Origin: Welwitschia mirabilis
Lineage: Eukaryota; Gnetophyta; Gnetopsida; Welwitschiales
Direction of reading: 5' to 3'
NCBI GenBank assembly: GCA_051453625.1
Contig: JBOZIK010000001.1
Span: forward strand, 248,542,688 to 248,606,687
DNA length: 64,000 nucleotides
In this document: positions 36,901 to 49,222 of the stretch, in pieces
Layout of the letters: each line of letters starts with the position of its first letter
Position numbering within the stretch: position 1 is the stretch's first letter
Program-made: the position numbers and the translations under genes
Notes under the pieces: model-generated
The model's database searches: none
Told to the model about the DNA's origin: nothing
The model's input: only the letters and a program-made list of their open reading frames with translations

Positions 36901-37747
36901 AGTGCTAAATCTACCTCATAATCACATATGAGATAGTTAAGTATCCCTTCATACCCTTATTTTAAAATAAATTAAATAAAGAAGCCAATCTAGTAGGATA
37001 CCATTGGAAAAATTAAGAACATAACATGTATTCAAATGCTTACACCCCTGCGTGGAGGAATCATACCAATTTTTCTTAGAAATAAGATAAATCATACAAT
37101 TAAACTTACAATAGTTAATTAAAATTTTTTTTATTATATCCTATCATCCCTTTGCATTAAACCATCAAAAAACCTTGTCATCTACTCCATTGTAAGAATC
37201 ATTAAGAAAATTAATAAAAATACTAATTAAAATTAATCATAATCATAAACAAACTCTTGATAAAAATTCCTCCTTCTTGCATAATATAGAACATAACATC
37301 TAATAACACACTTTCTTCCTCAATAAACTTAAGTAAATCACAACCAAATCTTTTTTTTAAATTAAAAGAAACTTGGTAGAGTTACCATGGGCTTAAAATT
37401 AAGTCCAAAACAAGTTAGATTCATAAAAGGATTATACCCTATCTAATTAAGAAAAGCAAGGCCATTCATATTAGAAATGGAAAAGAGTTAAATAATTAGT
37501 TGAATAAAATCAAAACAAATAGAAACCAACATTCACAAAAACCAAAGAAAAGAACACAATAGTAGAGAAACTAGAAAATCCATTTCCCACTCATAAAGAA
37601 ACCTTTACCCTCCACTCAACAACTTAGAATGAAAAATAGTATGAAAAAAAAATTAGAGGAATTAGATTAATTTAAATAAGTAAAAATGAACATCCCTCTC
37701 TTAAAGTAATTAACTAAGTTACTTCTTATGTAAAGTTCTTCAGAGAC

Positions 37748-38280
37748 ATGTGTATGGTAAAAAGGAAAATGAATGTTAAAAATAAAGCCCTTTTAGTGAA
37801 ACAAACTAGTGTGATACTTCAAAACCAATTTATACCAAAATACAAGAAGACTAATTGTCTTACAATTACCATTTCAAGTGGAGAAAAACACCTTAATCAA
37901 GTCTTGTTAGACTTAGGAACTAGTAAGAACCTGCTTCATTATGATACTTACATAGCATTACACTTGAAAGGACTAAAAAACACTAATATTTCACTTTAAG
38001 GTACTAATAATCCCTTAAAAATCTTATTAGAAGTAATTGAAGATGTTATTTCTAGTGTGAATAACTATTATTTTCCAATGGATGTTGTGGTTTTAGAAAT
38101 GAAGAACATAACCAGTTAGTTAGTCCTTATCATCTTAAGAAGACCTTTTCTAGTAACCTCTAATGCATTAATTAACTATAGGGATGGTCTAATGAAAATA
38201 TCTCTTTGCAACATTATAATAGAATCGAATGTTTTTAATGCCATTGAACTACTTCTAGTGATGATAAGATACAACATACG
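37748..38280 (+). pseudogene. Aspartic protease region of the Athila/Tat-type element
   Basis: An open frame of 83 codons (37,748-37,999) ends in VLLDLGTSKNLLHYDTYIAL, the retropepsin active site in its Athila form (DLGxSxNLxP). After one stop, the same region continues VIEDVISSVNNYYFPMDVVV and RRPFLVTSNALINYRDGLMK, matching EDVxVxVxxFxFPxDFxVLD and GRPFLATxxAxI. The protease would cleave Gag-Pol. The active-site Asp is intact but the polyprotein is not. Confidence 0.85.
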
Positions 38281-38369
38281 GATAAAATAAAAGGCCTTCT
38301 CAATTATCAAGAATGTTCCACTTGCCTTTATAATGGATATGTATTATATCTTTCTCAAGAAATATAAAC

Positions 38370-39470
38370 TTATATCATTAAGTAAGATGAAGCCCCCATT
38401 GAGATTAAACCTCTCTTTACTAATCTTAACTGTACTTTCTTAAAAGATGGATCTAGATTTCTAGTAGTAATTAATTCCTCTTTATCTTCATTTAAAGAAA
38501 TTGAATTGCTAAAACTCTTTACAAAACATAAAAAACCCATTGGATAAATCATTTTTAATATTAGAGGAATCGATTCTAGCATTTCTATGTATTACATTCA
38601 CTTAAAATAAAGTACTAAACCATCCATTAGAGCCTAATGTATAATCCACCCACACTTGAAATAGGTAGTAAAAAATGAAGTGATTAATATTTTAGACAAT
38701 GGGATGAATAATATAATCTTTTGTAATAAGTTAGTAAGTCCTAATCAAATAGTATCGAAAAAAATCTAGAATTACACTAATTCCAAATGAAAATAATAAA
38801 ACTATTCCTACTAGGCCTACAGTTAAATAGAGAATGTGCATATATTATATAAAATTTAATATTATTTCAAGAAAGGACCATTTCCCTCACCCATTTTTTA
38901 ACAAAATATTAAAATAACGTATCAGATGTTCTATTTAATATTTTTAAAATGGATATTCAAGATACAACCAAATAGAAATCACTCTTGAAAATTAGTATAC
39001 AACTACTTTTACCTATTCATATCAAATGTTCACCTATAGATGAATGTAATTTGGTCTTTGTGATTCCACTTTTACATTTCAAGAATGTATGCTTGGAAGG
39101 TTTTCTAATTTATTAGATTCATATGTTGAAATTATCATGGGTGATTTACTATTTTATAATGTCTTTTGATTATTGTCTTTATAAATTTAAACTTATCCTT
39201 AAACACTTTGTGTTAAATGAGGAGAAATTTTATTTCATGGTCAATAAAAGTATTATTTTAAGAAACATTATTCCTTAATAAGGAATTCATTTTTACCCTA
39301 TAAACATTTTATTAATTACACACTTTCCTACTCTATAAAATAATATAGATAGTAGATCCATTTTAAAACATGTAGGGTATTATGGGAGGTCTATCACACA
39401 CTTTAGTAAATTTTCAAAATTACATTGTAACCTCTTAAGAAAAGATGCCTCTTTTAACTAGACTCACGAT
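38370..39470 (+). pseudogene. Reverse transcriptase of the Athila/Tat-type element
   Basis: Reads KPLFTNLNCTFL, LFTKHKKPIG, HPHLK then VVKNEVINILDNGM and KLVSPNQ, a KDHFPHPF block, and finally EKFYFMVNKSI, in the gypsy RT order. The catalytic box reads IIMGDLLFY at about 39,131-39,157, with G in place of the first Asp of the xMDD motif. Many stops and shifts. Confidence 0.75.
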
Positions 39471-39529
39471 TTTTAACAAGATTTTAAGGATCTCAAAAAA
39501 AAAAAAAAGCTTACCAACACATCTCCTAT

Positions 39530-39930
39530 TCAACTAGTTAATTAAAAGTTATCCTTTAGAATCATGTGTGATGCTAATGATTATGTTGCTAGTTCTATGT
39601 TAGGATAAAAAATACATAAAAAGCTAATTTTAATCTAGTATGTGAGTAAAATATTTAAAGTAACATTCAACTAAATAATACTATCACCAAGAAATAGATT
39701 TTTTCCATAGTCTTTACATTAGAAAAATTTAGCAAATATCTACTTACTTATAAGGTAATCATCTATAAAAACCACTTAGGTAATTTTGCTAAAAAGGATT
39801 TCAACCCTAAATGAATCAAATGGATTCTACTCTTATAGGAATTTGAATTAGAAATCAAAGGTAAAAATGGTGTTGACAATGTGGTTACATATCATATTTT
39901 CTTCTTAGCTTCGCATAACTAGAATAAATA
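39530..39930 (+). pseudogene. RNase H region of the Athila/Tat-type element
   Basis: Reads LSFRIMCDANDYVASSMLG (the MCDASDxAVGAVLGQ motif) and, after further stops, IKWILL followed by EFELEIKGKNGVDNVV, matching RWxLLLQEFDxEIKDxKGxENxVADHLSR. Confidence 0.75.
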
Positions 39931-40059
39931 CCTTTCCATTGATGATACTTCTCTTCATAAGCACCTTTTATTTATTGTAGAAATACCTTGGTTTGTTTAC
40001 ATCGAAAATTATTTAGTTTTAAAGCTTATTTTCTCTTATTAAAATTTTAATGATAAGAA

Positions 40060-40960
40060 GAAAGTTTTAGATTAGATTAACTATTTCTTTTAGGATGGTC
40101 CTCACCTATATAGATATTGTTAAGATCAAGTTACCTACAAATGTATCCCTTAAATAGAAATTGATGAAATTCTTAAGCATTGTCATTCTAAGGCTTGTGG
40201 TAGTCATTATTTGCTAATAAAAATATCATGAAAATTATTCAATCTCTTTTTTTTGGCCATCCATTTTTAATGGTTCTTGTCTTTGTTACAAAACATGTGA
40301 AAATTTCTAAAACTTTGATAGCCTTATATGAAAATATATGATTTATTTAAAGCTCATTCTTTATATTAAACCTTTTAATATTTGAGGGTATCAACTTTCA
40401 AGGTATATCTCCTTTTTTAAATGGACATTAATATATTATTGTTTGTATAAATTATGTTACTAAGGGATAAAAGCATGAACCTATAGATATAACAATGTTT
40501 AAACTATAGTAAGATCATTTAAATAAAATATTTTTATAATATTGGATTGTCTTGGGTTTTAATTAGTAATGGAGGTACTCATTCTTGTAATAGGATATTT
40601 GATAATCTTCTTACCAAGTATGGAGTTACTCATAAAGTTATAACTTCTTATCATGCTCAAATTAGTTATCAAGCTGAGGTTACTAATAGAGAAATAAAAA
40701 TTATCCTTCGAAAAGTAGTGAAGCTAATTTAAAAGGACTGGCCTTATAAGGTAAATGACATTTTATGGGATTATTAAGTAAGTTTTAAGACATTATTAGG
40801 AATTTTCTCATTTAAGTTATTCTATGTAAAGGCTTATTATCTACTATTGAACTTGAACATGAGGCATATTGGGCAATCACAAATATGAATTTATATCTTA
40901 AAGTAGTAAGAAAGTAAATAACTATTTAACTCAATGAGTTAGATAAAATTAAAAATAATG
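40060..40960 (+). pseudogene. Integrase of the Athila/Tat-type element
   Basis: A zinc-binding start (EILKHCHSKACGSHYL) is followed by a core with 61 open codons (40,547-40,732): ISNGGTHSCNRIFDNLLTKY, YGVTHKVITSYHA, EVTNREIKIILRKV. The catalytic Asp of SDGGTHF is Asn here (G-to-A). Beyond the core come DILWDY, SFKTLLGI and LNELDKI, the usual Athila C-terminal blocks. Inactive. Confidence 0.85.
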
Positions 40961-42597
40961 GTTACAAAAATATAAATATCTAAAACAAAAATACAAATAA
41001 ATTATTTAATCAAAACATTATTTGTAAAATATTTTAAGAAGGAAAACTACTTTTACTTTCTAATTCATTATTATGTTTATTTCCACATAAACTAGTTTGT
41101 AAGTGGAAATGTCCATATCTAATAAAATTGACATTACTAAATGATGTATTTCTCATCAAAAATTCTAAAACATTAATAAGAATTTAAAGTTAATGATCAT
41201 AACCTTAAATATTGTCATCCACCACTTCCATCAACTTATGAATTCATGAGACTTACCAAGCCTGCTAAATGGTCTTAAACAAAAATTAATAATAACTGAT
41301 CTTGTTATCATTTGAAGTAATGGTTATGATTTAGCAATTTTATGGTCTTTGAGAACAATTTATGCTTATTTTGTGTATAATTGTTAAAGTTACATTAACC
41401 TAAGATCTTTATTTTTTTAAAATTTTGTTAAAAAAGATGGAATTTACCTCTATATTATGTTTTTTATTTTCAAAAGAATTTCTATAGAGATTAGATATTT
41501 CTTAATTACATTAATGAGCTAATAACCCTTTATTTATACATTAAAAAATGAATTTGAAAAGAACAATAAAAAGTAAAACATAATATCACCTCTTCTAAAT
41601 TACATTTTATTAATCACTTAATTTAATTTAATTGATTGCATTAGAGCTATGAATCCTTATTAGTGATATAGCTCTAATGATCTTATTATGAAATAATTAA
41701 CTAACTTGGGGATACATATGCTTCCTTATAATGAAATACTAATTTATTCATAAAACAACATGCTTAATTTTATTAGAAGAAAATGTCATAATACTAGATT
41801 CTCAATGTAATCCAAAATATTAAAAATAACAAACAAATATGATTGGATAAAAGGTAAAATTATTAACAAAAAAGAGGGAATTAGAAACCTTTAAATTTCT
41901 ATTTTCTTTAACTTTGACATTTAAGATTTATTGCTAATTATTAAATTTTCATAAGTTATTTAGTTAACAGTATGCTAATCTAACATTCAAATCCATCAAA
42001 AACATTAAAAAAAATATAATAATAAGGCCATTGTCTTACATAGGTTATCTCTTTTATTCATAGATTGCAAGGTCAAGCCTTTTTATATATTATTAGTTTT
42101 CCTTTTCACCATCTATTCCATTTCATTCCCATTTATGAGAAATATCATTATGAAGCATAGCTATTTTTATGAGTCAATATTTCACTTAGTATTTTTAGGA
42201 AGAAGTTTAATTAAAAGATGAAGATGGTAATACCTCATTAGATAATAATATTTTTCCACATTATAACTTGGTTACATTGCTTTGCAACTTTTTCTTTTTT
42301 AATAAAAGGGTGTATTAAGAGAAATATTTTCTAAGATTATGTTATCAAAGTTATATTAATATTTTTTATCTTAAAACTTTGAGGATAAACTTCAATTTTG
42401 GTTGAGAAATATAGTACTTGATTTTTCTAAAAAGCATTTCTAATTTTGATATCTCATTTTAGCCAAATGTTGTTAATTATTTTCAGCATCCTTAATACTT
42501 GAATGATTTTCCTCAGATCTTTTTTCATGTTAGTCATTCTTTGTCATAATTTTTTACTAAGGCATTAGCAAAATTTTGGTTGAAGATTATATTAATG
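40960..42597. other. Non-coding or env-like interval before the 3' LTR
   Basis: Athila-type elements often have a long region here, sometimes with an env-like ORF. I see no open frame or membrane protein signature. Confidence 0.4.
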
Positions 42598-43961
42598 TGT
42601 TAAAAATGACATTTATATCAAGTGTTTTAGGTTAATTTATTATAACTAAAGATGTTAATTTAATTGTTTTAATCATAAAATATGTCTTTTATTAATTTTA
42701 TACCAAATATTAATTTTATTATTTTCTCTATAGTAATTATAAATCTTTAGCTATGTTTTCGAATACATGATGGAAGATGAACATAATTCCACATAAATAA
42801 TGATTTCAATGAAGACATGAAGCAGTGATATGTGGTAGTAGCATGGGAAGACATGTGTTAGTGGCATCTGGAGGTGGCACTACAAACATATGGTGATAGT
42901 GTTAATTAGTGGAGGAATCTAGCTTTAAAGGTCACATGTTAGACTCATTATGATAACATTCACCTAATGTTACAGAATAAACATTCCACCTAAAGCTACA
43001 TTAAAACCTCTTCCAAATGTTATAGTATGAATATTCCACTTAATACTACATGATGGCCTTTACCAAATGATATAGGATGAAGATTCCATCTAATGATACA
43101 TGATAACCTTTATCAAATGCTAGAGGGTTAAGTTTTCATCTATTGTTACATGATAAATATTTTACCTAATGTTATAGGATGGAATCTTATCCACCCTACC
43201 TAATATTTTAAGATAAATAATTATGACTGACCACCTATCATTACAAGCCAAAAGATCCAAATACCTCCATCTCATACTCACCTATAAAAGGATCTTGTGC
43301 CTTCATTTGTAAGTATTCTTTGGTTGGCAGAGCATAGTAGAAATCCTTAGAGCATCAAAGTTGATAAAGCCTTCTAAGTCCCTTCTTTGGAAGGTGGACT
43401 TCTTCTAAGGCTACTTTGAAGAGTCTATACTAGTTTCATCTTTTTCTTGTGATGTAATGCAATTTTATGCTTTAATAAAAAGGGATTTATATATATTTTT
43501 TATTTTGAATTACAAATAGATTCATACTTGCAATAATTAAGTGCAACTAGATTATTAAGTGCTATCAATAACTAAGTGAATTTCTTATATTAGTTGGTTG
43601 TAGTTACTTTTGTTTGATAGAATTTAAGTATTGTATCCCTTAATTTCCATACTTATGAAAGATCTATAAAGGACTAAGTGATTATTGTATTCATGAAAAC
43701 TCATGTGATGAATGAAATTATGTTACTTTGACCTTATCTATCACAACTTAATGATTTAAGTTATGTTTTAAAAAATTAAAAGATATCATTGGAATGAAAG
43801 TGCTCTATTGGATGATGTAAACTCTTGATTTTCTATTTTTACTAGGAGTTTTATTACAAATTTAATAATCTTACATAACTTTTGATTAAGTCTACCTGAA
43901 TTATCCTTATGGAAGAATGATATTGGATCTTACTCACTTTATTTTGCTTTGGCTATACTAA
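42598..43961 (+). mobile_element. 3' LTR of the Athila/Tat-type element
   Basis: Begins tgttaaaaatg and ends near ggctatactaaga. Collinear with the 5' LTR. It keeps a TATA-like cctataaaagg at 43,281 and a tttaataaaaagg polyadenylation-like site near 43,470; the TATA segment is missing in the 5' LTR. Confidence 0.8.
42952..43185 (+). repeat. Four exact 50-bp tandem units plus partial in the 3' LTR
   Basis: Units start at 42,952, 43,002, 43,052 and 43,102, in the same phase as those in the 5' LTR. They were therefore present before insertion. Confidence 0.9.
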
Positions 43962-43989
43962 GAAATAAACAATTTATTATATTAATATT

Positions 43990-44640
43990 AATAACTTTTG
44001 TATATTACATGCCCTAATAATAGATGGAATTCTTAAAAGATTACATTTACTTAGTTTTGCTATCAATATGTATTGCTTGAGTAACTATTATTACTTTTTT
44101 TAATTATGTTGATTATGTTTATTTCTACATTTTAGATAAATCAAACTATCATCCATAAAAATAATATTGAACTAATCTAAATAAAAATAAAATATGTTAT
44201 TGATTAAACTCCTAAACATATCAAGAGAAGTAGTAAGATAAAAATGCATAATAATAAATTTGGAATGATGATATCTATCCCTAAAAGAAATTTTAAAATA
44301 TCTTTTTTTTCTATTTAATTTGAATTTAAAGATAACTAGACTTTATGTTTATTTTGATAACATATTCTACTTCATGTAACTTATTAAGAAGATCATTAAA
44401 TGTAGGTAATAGGTACTTATTTTTTATTATTATATTGTTTAACAATTAATAATCAATGCAATGTATAAATCATCTATATCTCTTCTTAATAAATAATATT
44501 AGAATTCCTCATGGTATATGTCAAATTTTATTTTTTCTTCATTCATCAATTATTAGAACTAAACTTTTAACTCTTTTAATTGAATGACTAAAAATGTATA
44601 ATAACTTCAATAGATAAGTGATGTTCTATGTAATATTTTA
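43990..44640 (-). pseudogene. Ty3/gypsy reverse transcriptase, minus strand
   Basis: The minus strand reads LILFIKKRYR, then NIIIKNKYLLPTFNDLLNKL, KISFRDRYHHSKFIIMHF and IIFMDDSLIYLKCRNKHNQH, the standard gypsy RT order (KKxDG, KNxYPLPxIDDL, TAFxTRYGHYEFxVMPFG, FxDDILVYS). The catalytic FMDD is present. Three frames are used, with stops. Continues at 33,702 on the far side of the inserted element. Confidence 0.8.
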
Positions 44641-44749
44641 AATTATTAAATAGTTTGAAAATAAATAGCATAATTATTAAATAGTTTAAAAATAAATAGC
44701 ATATAAATTAGGTAGAATTAAAGTATTTCTTTATTAAAATAGTAATAAT

Positions 44750-45060
44750 GTAGCCTCTACATCTTTCTCTAGTCTTAGACTAGTAGTCAAAGTTAAAAAC
44801 ATGAACTATAACCTCAACTCCTCTATTAGGGCCTTTGGAAATCAACCAAGGTTATTGTTAATTCTATTATCTAATCCATCCAGCCTTACTTAATATCATA
44901 GGTTTATAAACAAGGTGAAGTAATGTAATGTTATAAATCTAAGGGTCACAACCTTTTATTACAATATCAATTATCCTTAATTAGGATTTAATTACATTGA
45001 ATAATAATTAGTTAGTTAAAAGTGATTTTATAACATTACATTTTCCTTTCCTTGATTTTC
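44750..45060 (-). mobile_element. Start of a gypsy 3' LTR with polypurine tract (minus)
   Basis: The minus strand has the purine-rich aatcaaggaaaggaaaatg (about 45,040-45,060) followed by taatgttataaaatcac, a typical PPT-LTR junction. It lies downstream of the integrase at 45.4-46.5 kb. The LTR is cut short towards the RT at 44.6 kb. Confidence 0.45.
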
Positions 45061-45439
45061 CTACTTATCATCAAGTAAAAATCCTCTAATGGGTGGATCA
45101 CTTATGCTTACTTCCGTTAGTTGTTCATATTCTTCATTGTTATTTTTTACAATAATTAATGGACATAAAATACCAATTAAAGGAAAATATAATTAAATAT
45201 TAAATATATAATTATATTATCTTTCAATTAAATAAATGGGCAATTGAATAAATGGGAAAATTCCTATCTCATGAATTTCCTAATTTCTCATGTATTTTGA
45301 CTAAAATAGATTCATTTAATTAACATTTTGGTGATAGTCTTATTAAAGATTTTCTAGTATGAGTTTATAGAGCTTCTTTTAGCTATATATTAAAATAAGA
45401 ATTTGGTTTTAGCAAAATTTATTTCTAATTAAGCATATA

Positions 45440-46560
45440 ACCTTGCAATCTATCCTTATGATATGGTTATAGAAACTTGATATGAAATACTAGATGAATC
45501 TAGGACAACTTTGATGGTAACTCTAATTTATAAGTTAAGTCTCCAATTTGGTTTATAAACTTGAATGAACCATAGTATTGAGGGAGTAACTTGCAATATC
45601 TTCTAATATTCAAGGTGTTTTTTTCCTAGTTTAACTCATAAGAGAATTTGATCTCGTACTTAAAAATTATTGGTGTGTTCTGAATTATAGAATTCCTTAT
45701 ATTCAGCTTGAGCTATTTTTAGGTACTTCTTGGTTTCATTTATAATTTCTTTTATAGATTTTAATCTAAAATTAATCGTTTTTATCTATCTTTATACAAG
45801 ATTTTACTATGCAACTAGTGTGGAATAGTTTTTTTCATACATGTCCTTAATAGATGAGTATTATAGTAAAGTCTAAAAGTTCTGGCTATATGGAAATTTC
45901 AAAATGTAGAAAAATTTTCTAGTTTTAAGGTTTATCTATTACATAACACCTAAGAGTATCTTCTAGAATTTAGTTGATCCTTTGTTTCTATTTAACTATT
46001 TATAAATGGTAGATGGTATTAAAGTAAATCTTGGTTTCAAGATGATGAAAGAAGAATTACCAAAATTTTAACAAAAATTTAGAATTTTAGTCTAAGATAA
46101 TGATTTTTTATCATTCATATAATATGGATATTTCATGTGTGAAACATAGGATCAATTCCTCTATAGCACTAATACAGTTAGCCAAAATAAAATTGATCAT
46201 CTTGATCAACCTATCAATGCAAATAAAAATGGCATAATATTATTCCTTAGTGAGAGGTAATTTCATCACACTCCCACTTAGGTATACCCAAGGGCTAAAG
46301 GAGTCCTACTCATCTTCCTTATTTAATATTCACTTATTAATAAATAGAGTGGTTCTATATGCAACCTTTTAAATCTTCCTTCATTTTTAGCTAAAAATAG
46401 TTCTTTTTAATGTGTGTTAACTTCATAGAAATCTAACTATCACACATAAGATGCTTCATGCATTTTTAACATTAGTCTCCTTTTACATTTACTTATGGAT
46501 ATAAAATTATATTTTTTTAAGCAAATAGTCATCTTGTAAAAATGTGAAGGTCTTGATATT
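45440..46560 (-). pseudogene. Ty3/gypsy integrase, minus strand
   Basis: The C-terminal part reads LLPQYYGSFKFINQIGDLTY followed by KLELPSKLS and IHLVFHIKFL, matching KLxPRYIGPFKIxxRVGxVAYxLxLPxxLSxVHxVFHVSxL. Upstream are blocks compatible with a chromovirus-type core (KPRFTLIPSTIY, LNRNKGSTKF), much decayed. Confidence 0.7.
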
Positions 46561-46879
46561 TTGTCATTCCTTTAAAATTCATTTCTTTTTAGGTAATTGA
46601 TAAGATTAAAAATAATAGTGGTAATTAGCATACATCACATTCTACTTAAGACATCTCCTAACTTATTTTCAGTTTTTAGTGTTTATTATAAATCAAAGTT
46701 TTATTTTGTTAATAATTATTTCTAGCTTATCTATCTTGTATTCAATAATAGTTATTTCTAAAAGTACTTTAAAACCTTATGATTAGGTTTTATTAAGAAT
46801 TTACCCCTAAGCAAGTAACATTGCTAGACTATCAGGATATGAACAATAGCTAATAGCTAGAAGTTACAACCAAAGTGCT

Positions 46880-47640
46880 TCTTTTCATACTAGTTTATTT
46901 TTTTGAATTCGTATACCACAACTCGTTGCTCTTAATTTAACACCACGTCAATCCCTTAAGTAGGACTATCTACGATAACTATGAATTATTTATTCATTTT
47001 TGCGATCTTTGGGATAGGTTCTTATGTCAAAAGAAGCTTTATTCTTAAGATTACTTTCTTGTATTTGGGATTAAAGTTGAATGTTTCTATGAATTTGATT
47101 AAATTTATAAGTGGAGTGATCAATTAAGAAAATTCTAGAATGAATCTTATATAGAATCTTGCTAGTTCTAAGAAACTTTTGACAACTATTGCACTTTTTA
47201 TGTTAAAAATTTTGCTTACTATTTTGATTTTTACAAGATATATTTCAATTTCTTATTTAAAAATAATATACCTCAAGTAAATTATTTGTGTATCGAATAA
47301 ATCATATTTACTTAGTTTATCCTTGAAATTATGATCTTTTAACAGTTTTAAAGCTTTATTAAGCTGATCCAAATGTGCATTAAACTTTTGAATGTTGTAG
47401 AAGAATTAGTAAGTCTTGATGAAATTACTAAACATTCATAATATCCATATCTTATTTTGAATGCTATTTTGTATATGTCCTCCTACGTAATCCCTATACC
47501 TAGATGTCAAATCAATTTTTAAGAATAATTTAGTTTCTTAGTATTGATCTAGTAGTGTGATCCACTACTAAGAATATTTACGGAGCTCTTGCTACTAGTT
47601 GAGATTTAAAAATTAAGTTTATTATATGATATACTATCAT
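46880..47640 (-). pseudogene. Ty3/gypsy RT and RNase H, minus strand
   Basis: Reads FKIRYGYYECLVISSRLTNS followed by TTFKSLM (RT), and further on LARFYIRFILEF, ITPLINLIKF and EQRVVVYEF (RT-RNase H connection and RNase H). Same orientation as, and upstream of, the integrase at 45.4 kb, so one element. Confidence 0.7.
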
Positions 47641-47649
47641 TTTAGATGC

Positions 47650-48745
47650 TAGAACTATAGTTTATTTAATGATTCGGGTATATTGCTTCAACTCTTCTAG
47701 AAGAAAATGCTATAAACTTGTATCTTCTTATTTGATTAGTACTAGAAGTAACTTTTTCCATAGTATTGCCTTTTTTATTTTGTTTTTAGTATCTAAGATA
47801 ATCTTCTTATTCTCCTTATCTTTCTTAAGAATTTGGTATGTAAATAAGGCTAGAACTATTAAGGTCCTTTATTGAAAATTTAGTTTGATGCTATATTTAA
47901 ACAGAAAAAACATTCCTAAAATGACTTAATAGTTATCAATAGTGTAAACATAAAGCGTACTTCTAAATTTAAGGTTTCAATTATAAATGTTATCCATCCT
48001 ATTATCCCATTTTGAGAAGCATATTTATCCTTACTATTCCTGTGGAGGATTTATATTCTTAGAAGGAAGTAATATTTAATTTTTAAAACAAGAAAGGAAA
48101 GATGAAATTATGAGAAGAACCACTATCAATTAAAGAAAAAACTAGAAAATAAGAAATGAAACCTAGTAATTCTAGAATAAAATATTAGTTTGTTACTAAA
48201 TATTTATGAATATTATTGTATACTCATTTTGCAATGGATTTGAACATTGTTATTCTAAGGTTGATTATAATAAGGAAGTACAGTCTTAAATTCTTTAAAA
48301 GAATAATTTATGATAACCTTTTTTCTTACACTCATTGTAGATGATGTTGCTTCTAAATTCTTCATGAGAAGGCTAGTTCTTAATGGAGATTGCCTTAGTT
48401 ATTTGTATCATTTTATTTTTGAACCATCTATTATCTTTTATGTCTAAATATTACCTTGTTTTACTATAAAAATCCTTAATACATTTAACCTACAAAGTGC
48501 AAAGGATGATTTGGACCTCAGGGAGAAGTATTCCAATGAAACTATTAATAAGTTCCTTTTTAAAAAATTATTTTAATACTTCATTAAGAACTAAAATTTT
48601 AACTAGTGATAATCCAATGGAAATTTTCCTAAGAATAAGCACTAAAACTCAACCATCTAGTTCTTAATAAAGTGATTAAGGGTAAATTTCTTTTTTTGAA
48701 TTCTTTTATGAAAATATTTCAAATGAATCCGCAATCGTATTTTTA
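47650..48745. other. AT-rich stretch, no recognisable gene
   Basis: Expected place for protease and gag of the minus-strand gypsy element; not readable. The plus-strand frame at 47,669-47,875 is hydrophobic, AT-driven and not supported. Confidence 0.4.
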
Positions 48746-48758
48746 CTAGTATCAAAGC
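48746..48758 (+). other. Possible plus-strand Copia primer site next to LTR A
   Basis: tagtatcaaagcc matches TGGTATCAGAGCC with two G-to-A changes. It may belong to an older plus-strand element into which the short element inserted. Confidence 0.3.
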
Positions 48759-48763
48759 CACCA

Positions 48764-49222
48764 TGTTAAAAAAAAAAGAGAACAAAAAATTAAATATAAA
48801 TTTAGAAGATAAAGTGCATTTTGTAGAAGATATGTCACAAAAAATTAAAAAAAAATAAATAAAACAGATGCTCTAAAGGGATTTATGCTTATTTTAAATA
48901 AAATGGATGCTCCAAAGGGAGTCATTCTCCAAAGGGATCATGTTCTAAAGCAAGTCATATTATTTGATGCAACTAGAGAGCCTTATATAGGCATACAAAG
49001 GAATACACTTAGTAATGGTTCTTCTTCTTTTTATTAATTGATCCACTAACCCCACTAACTTAATAATGGTTCTCCTTCTTTTTATAATTAACCCATTAAC
49101 TCCACTAACTTCACTACCTTAATAACATGTGAACAAGCCTCACGTAATTAGCTTCTAACAAACTTTCTACAAATAGAAATTACAAAGATAACTCTAGCGA
49201 GTTACACTAATTTTTAATAACA
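48764..49222 (-). mobile_element. LTR A of a short element with Copia-type primer site
   Basis: About 459 bases, collinear with 50,689-51,131 (gtcattctccaaagggat, tatataggcatacaaagg, aataatggttctccttc, aaattacaaagataactc). On the minus strand it runs TGTTATTAAAAATTAG...TTTAACA, with a TATA-like tatataagt in copy B. Confidence 0.75.

Noticed and set aside
38370-38582. 70-codon minus-strand frame
   Set aside because: Antisense to the gypsy RT N-terminal region, which explains the sequence.
47669-47875. 68-codon plus-strand frame
   Set aside because: Hydrophobic AT-driven sequence in the expected gag/protease part of a minus-strand gypsy element.
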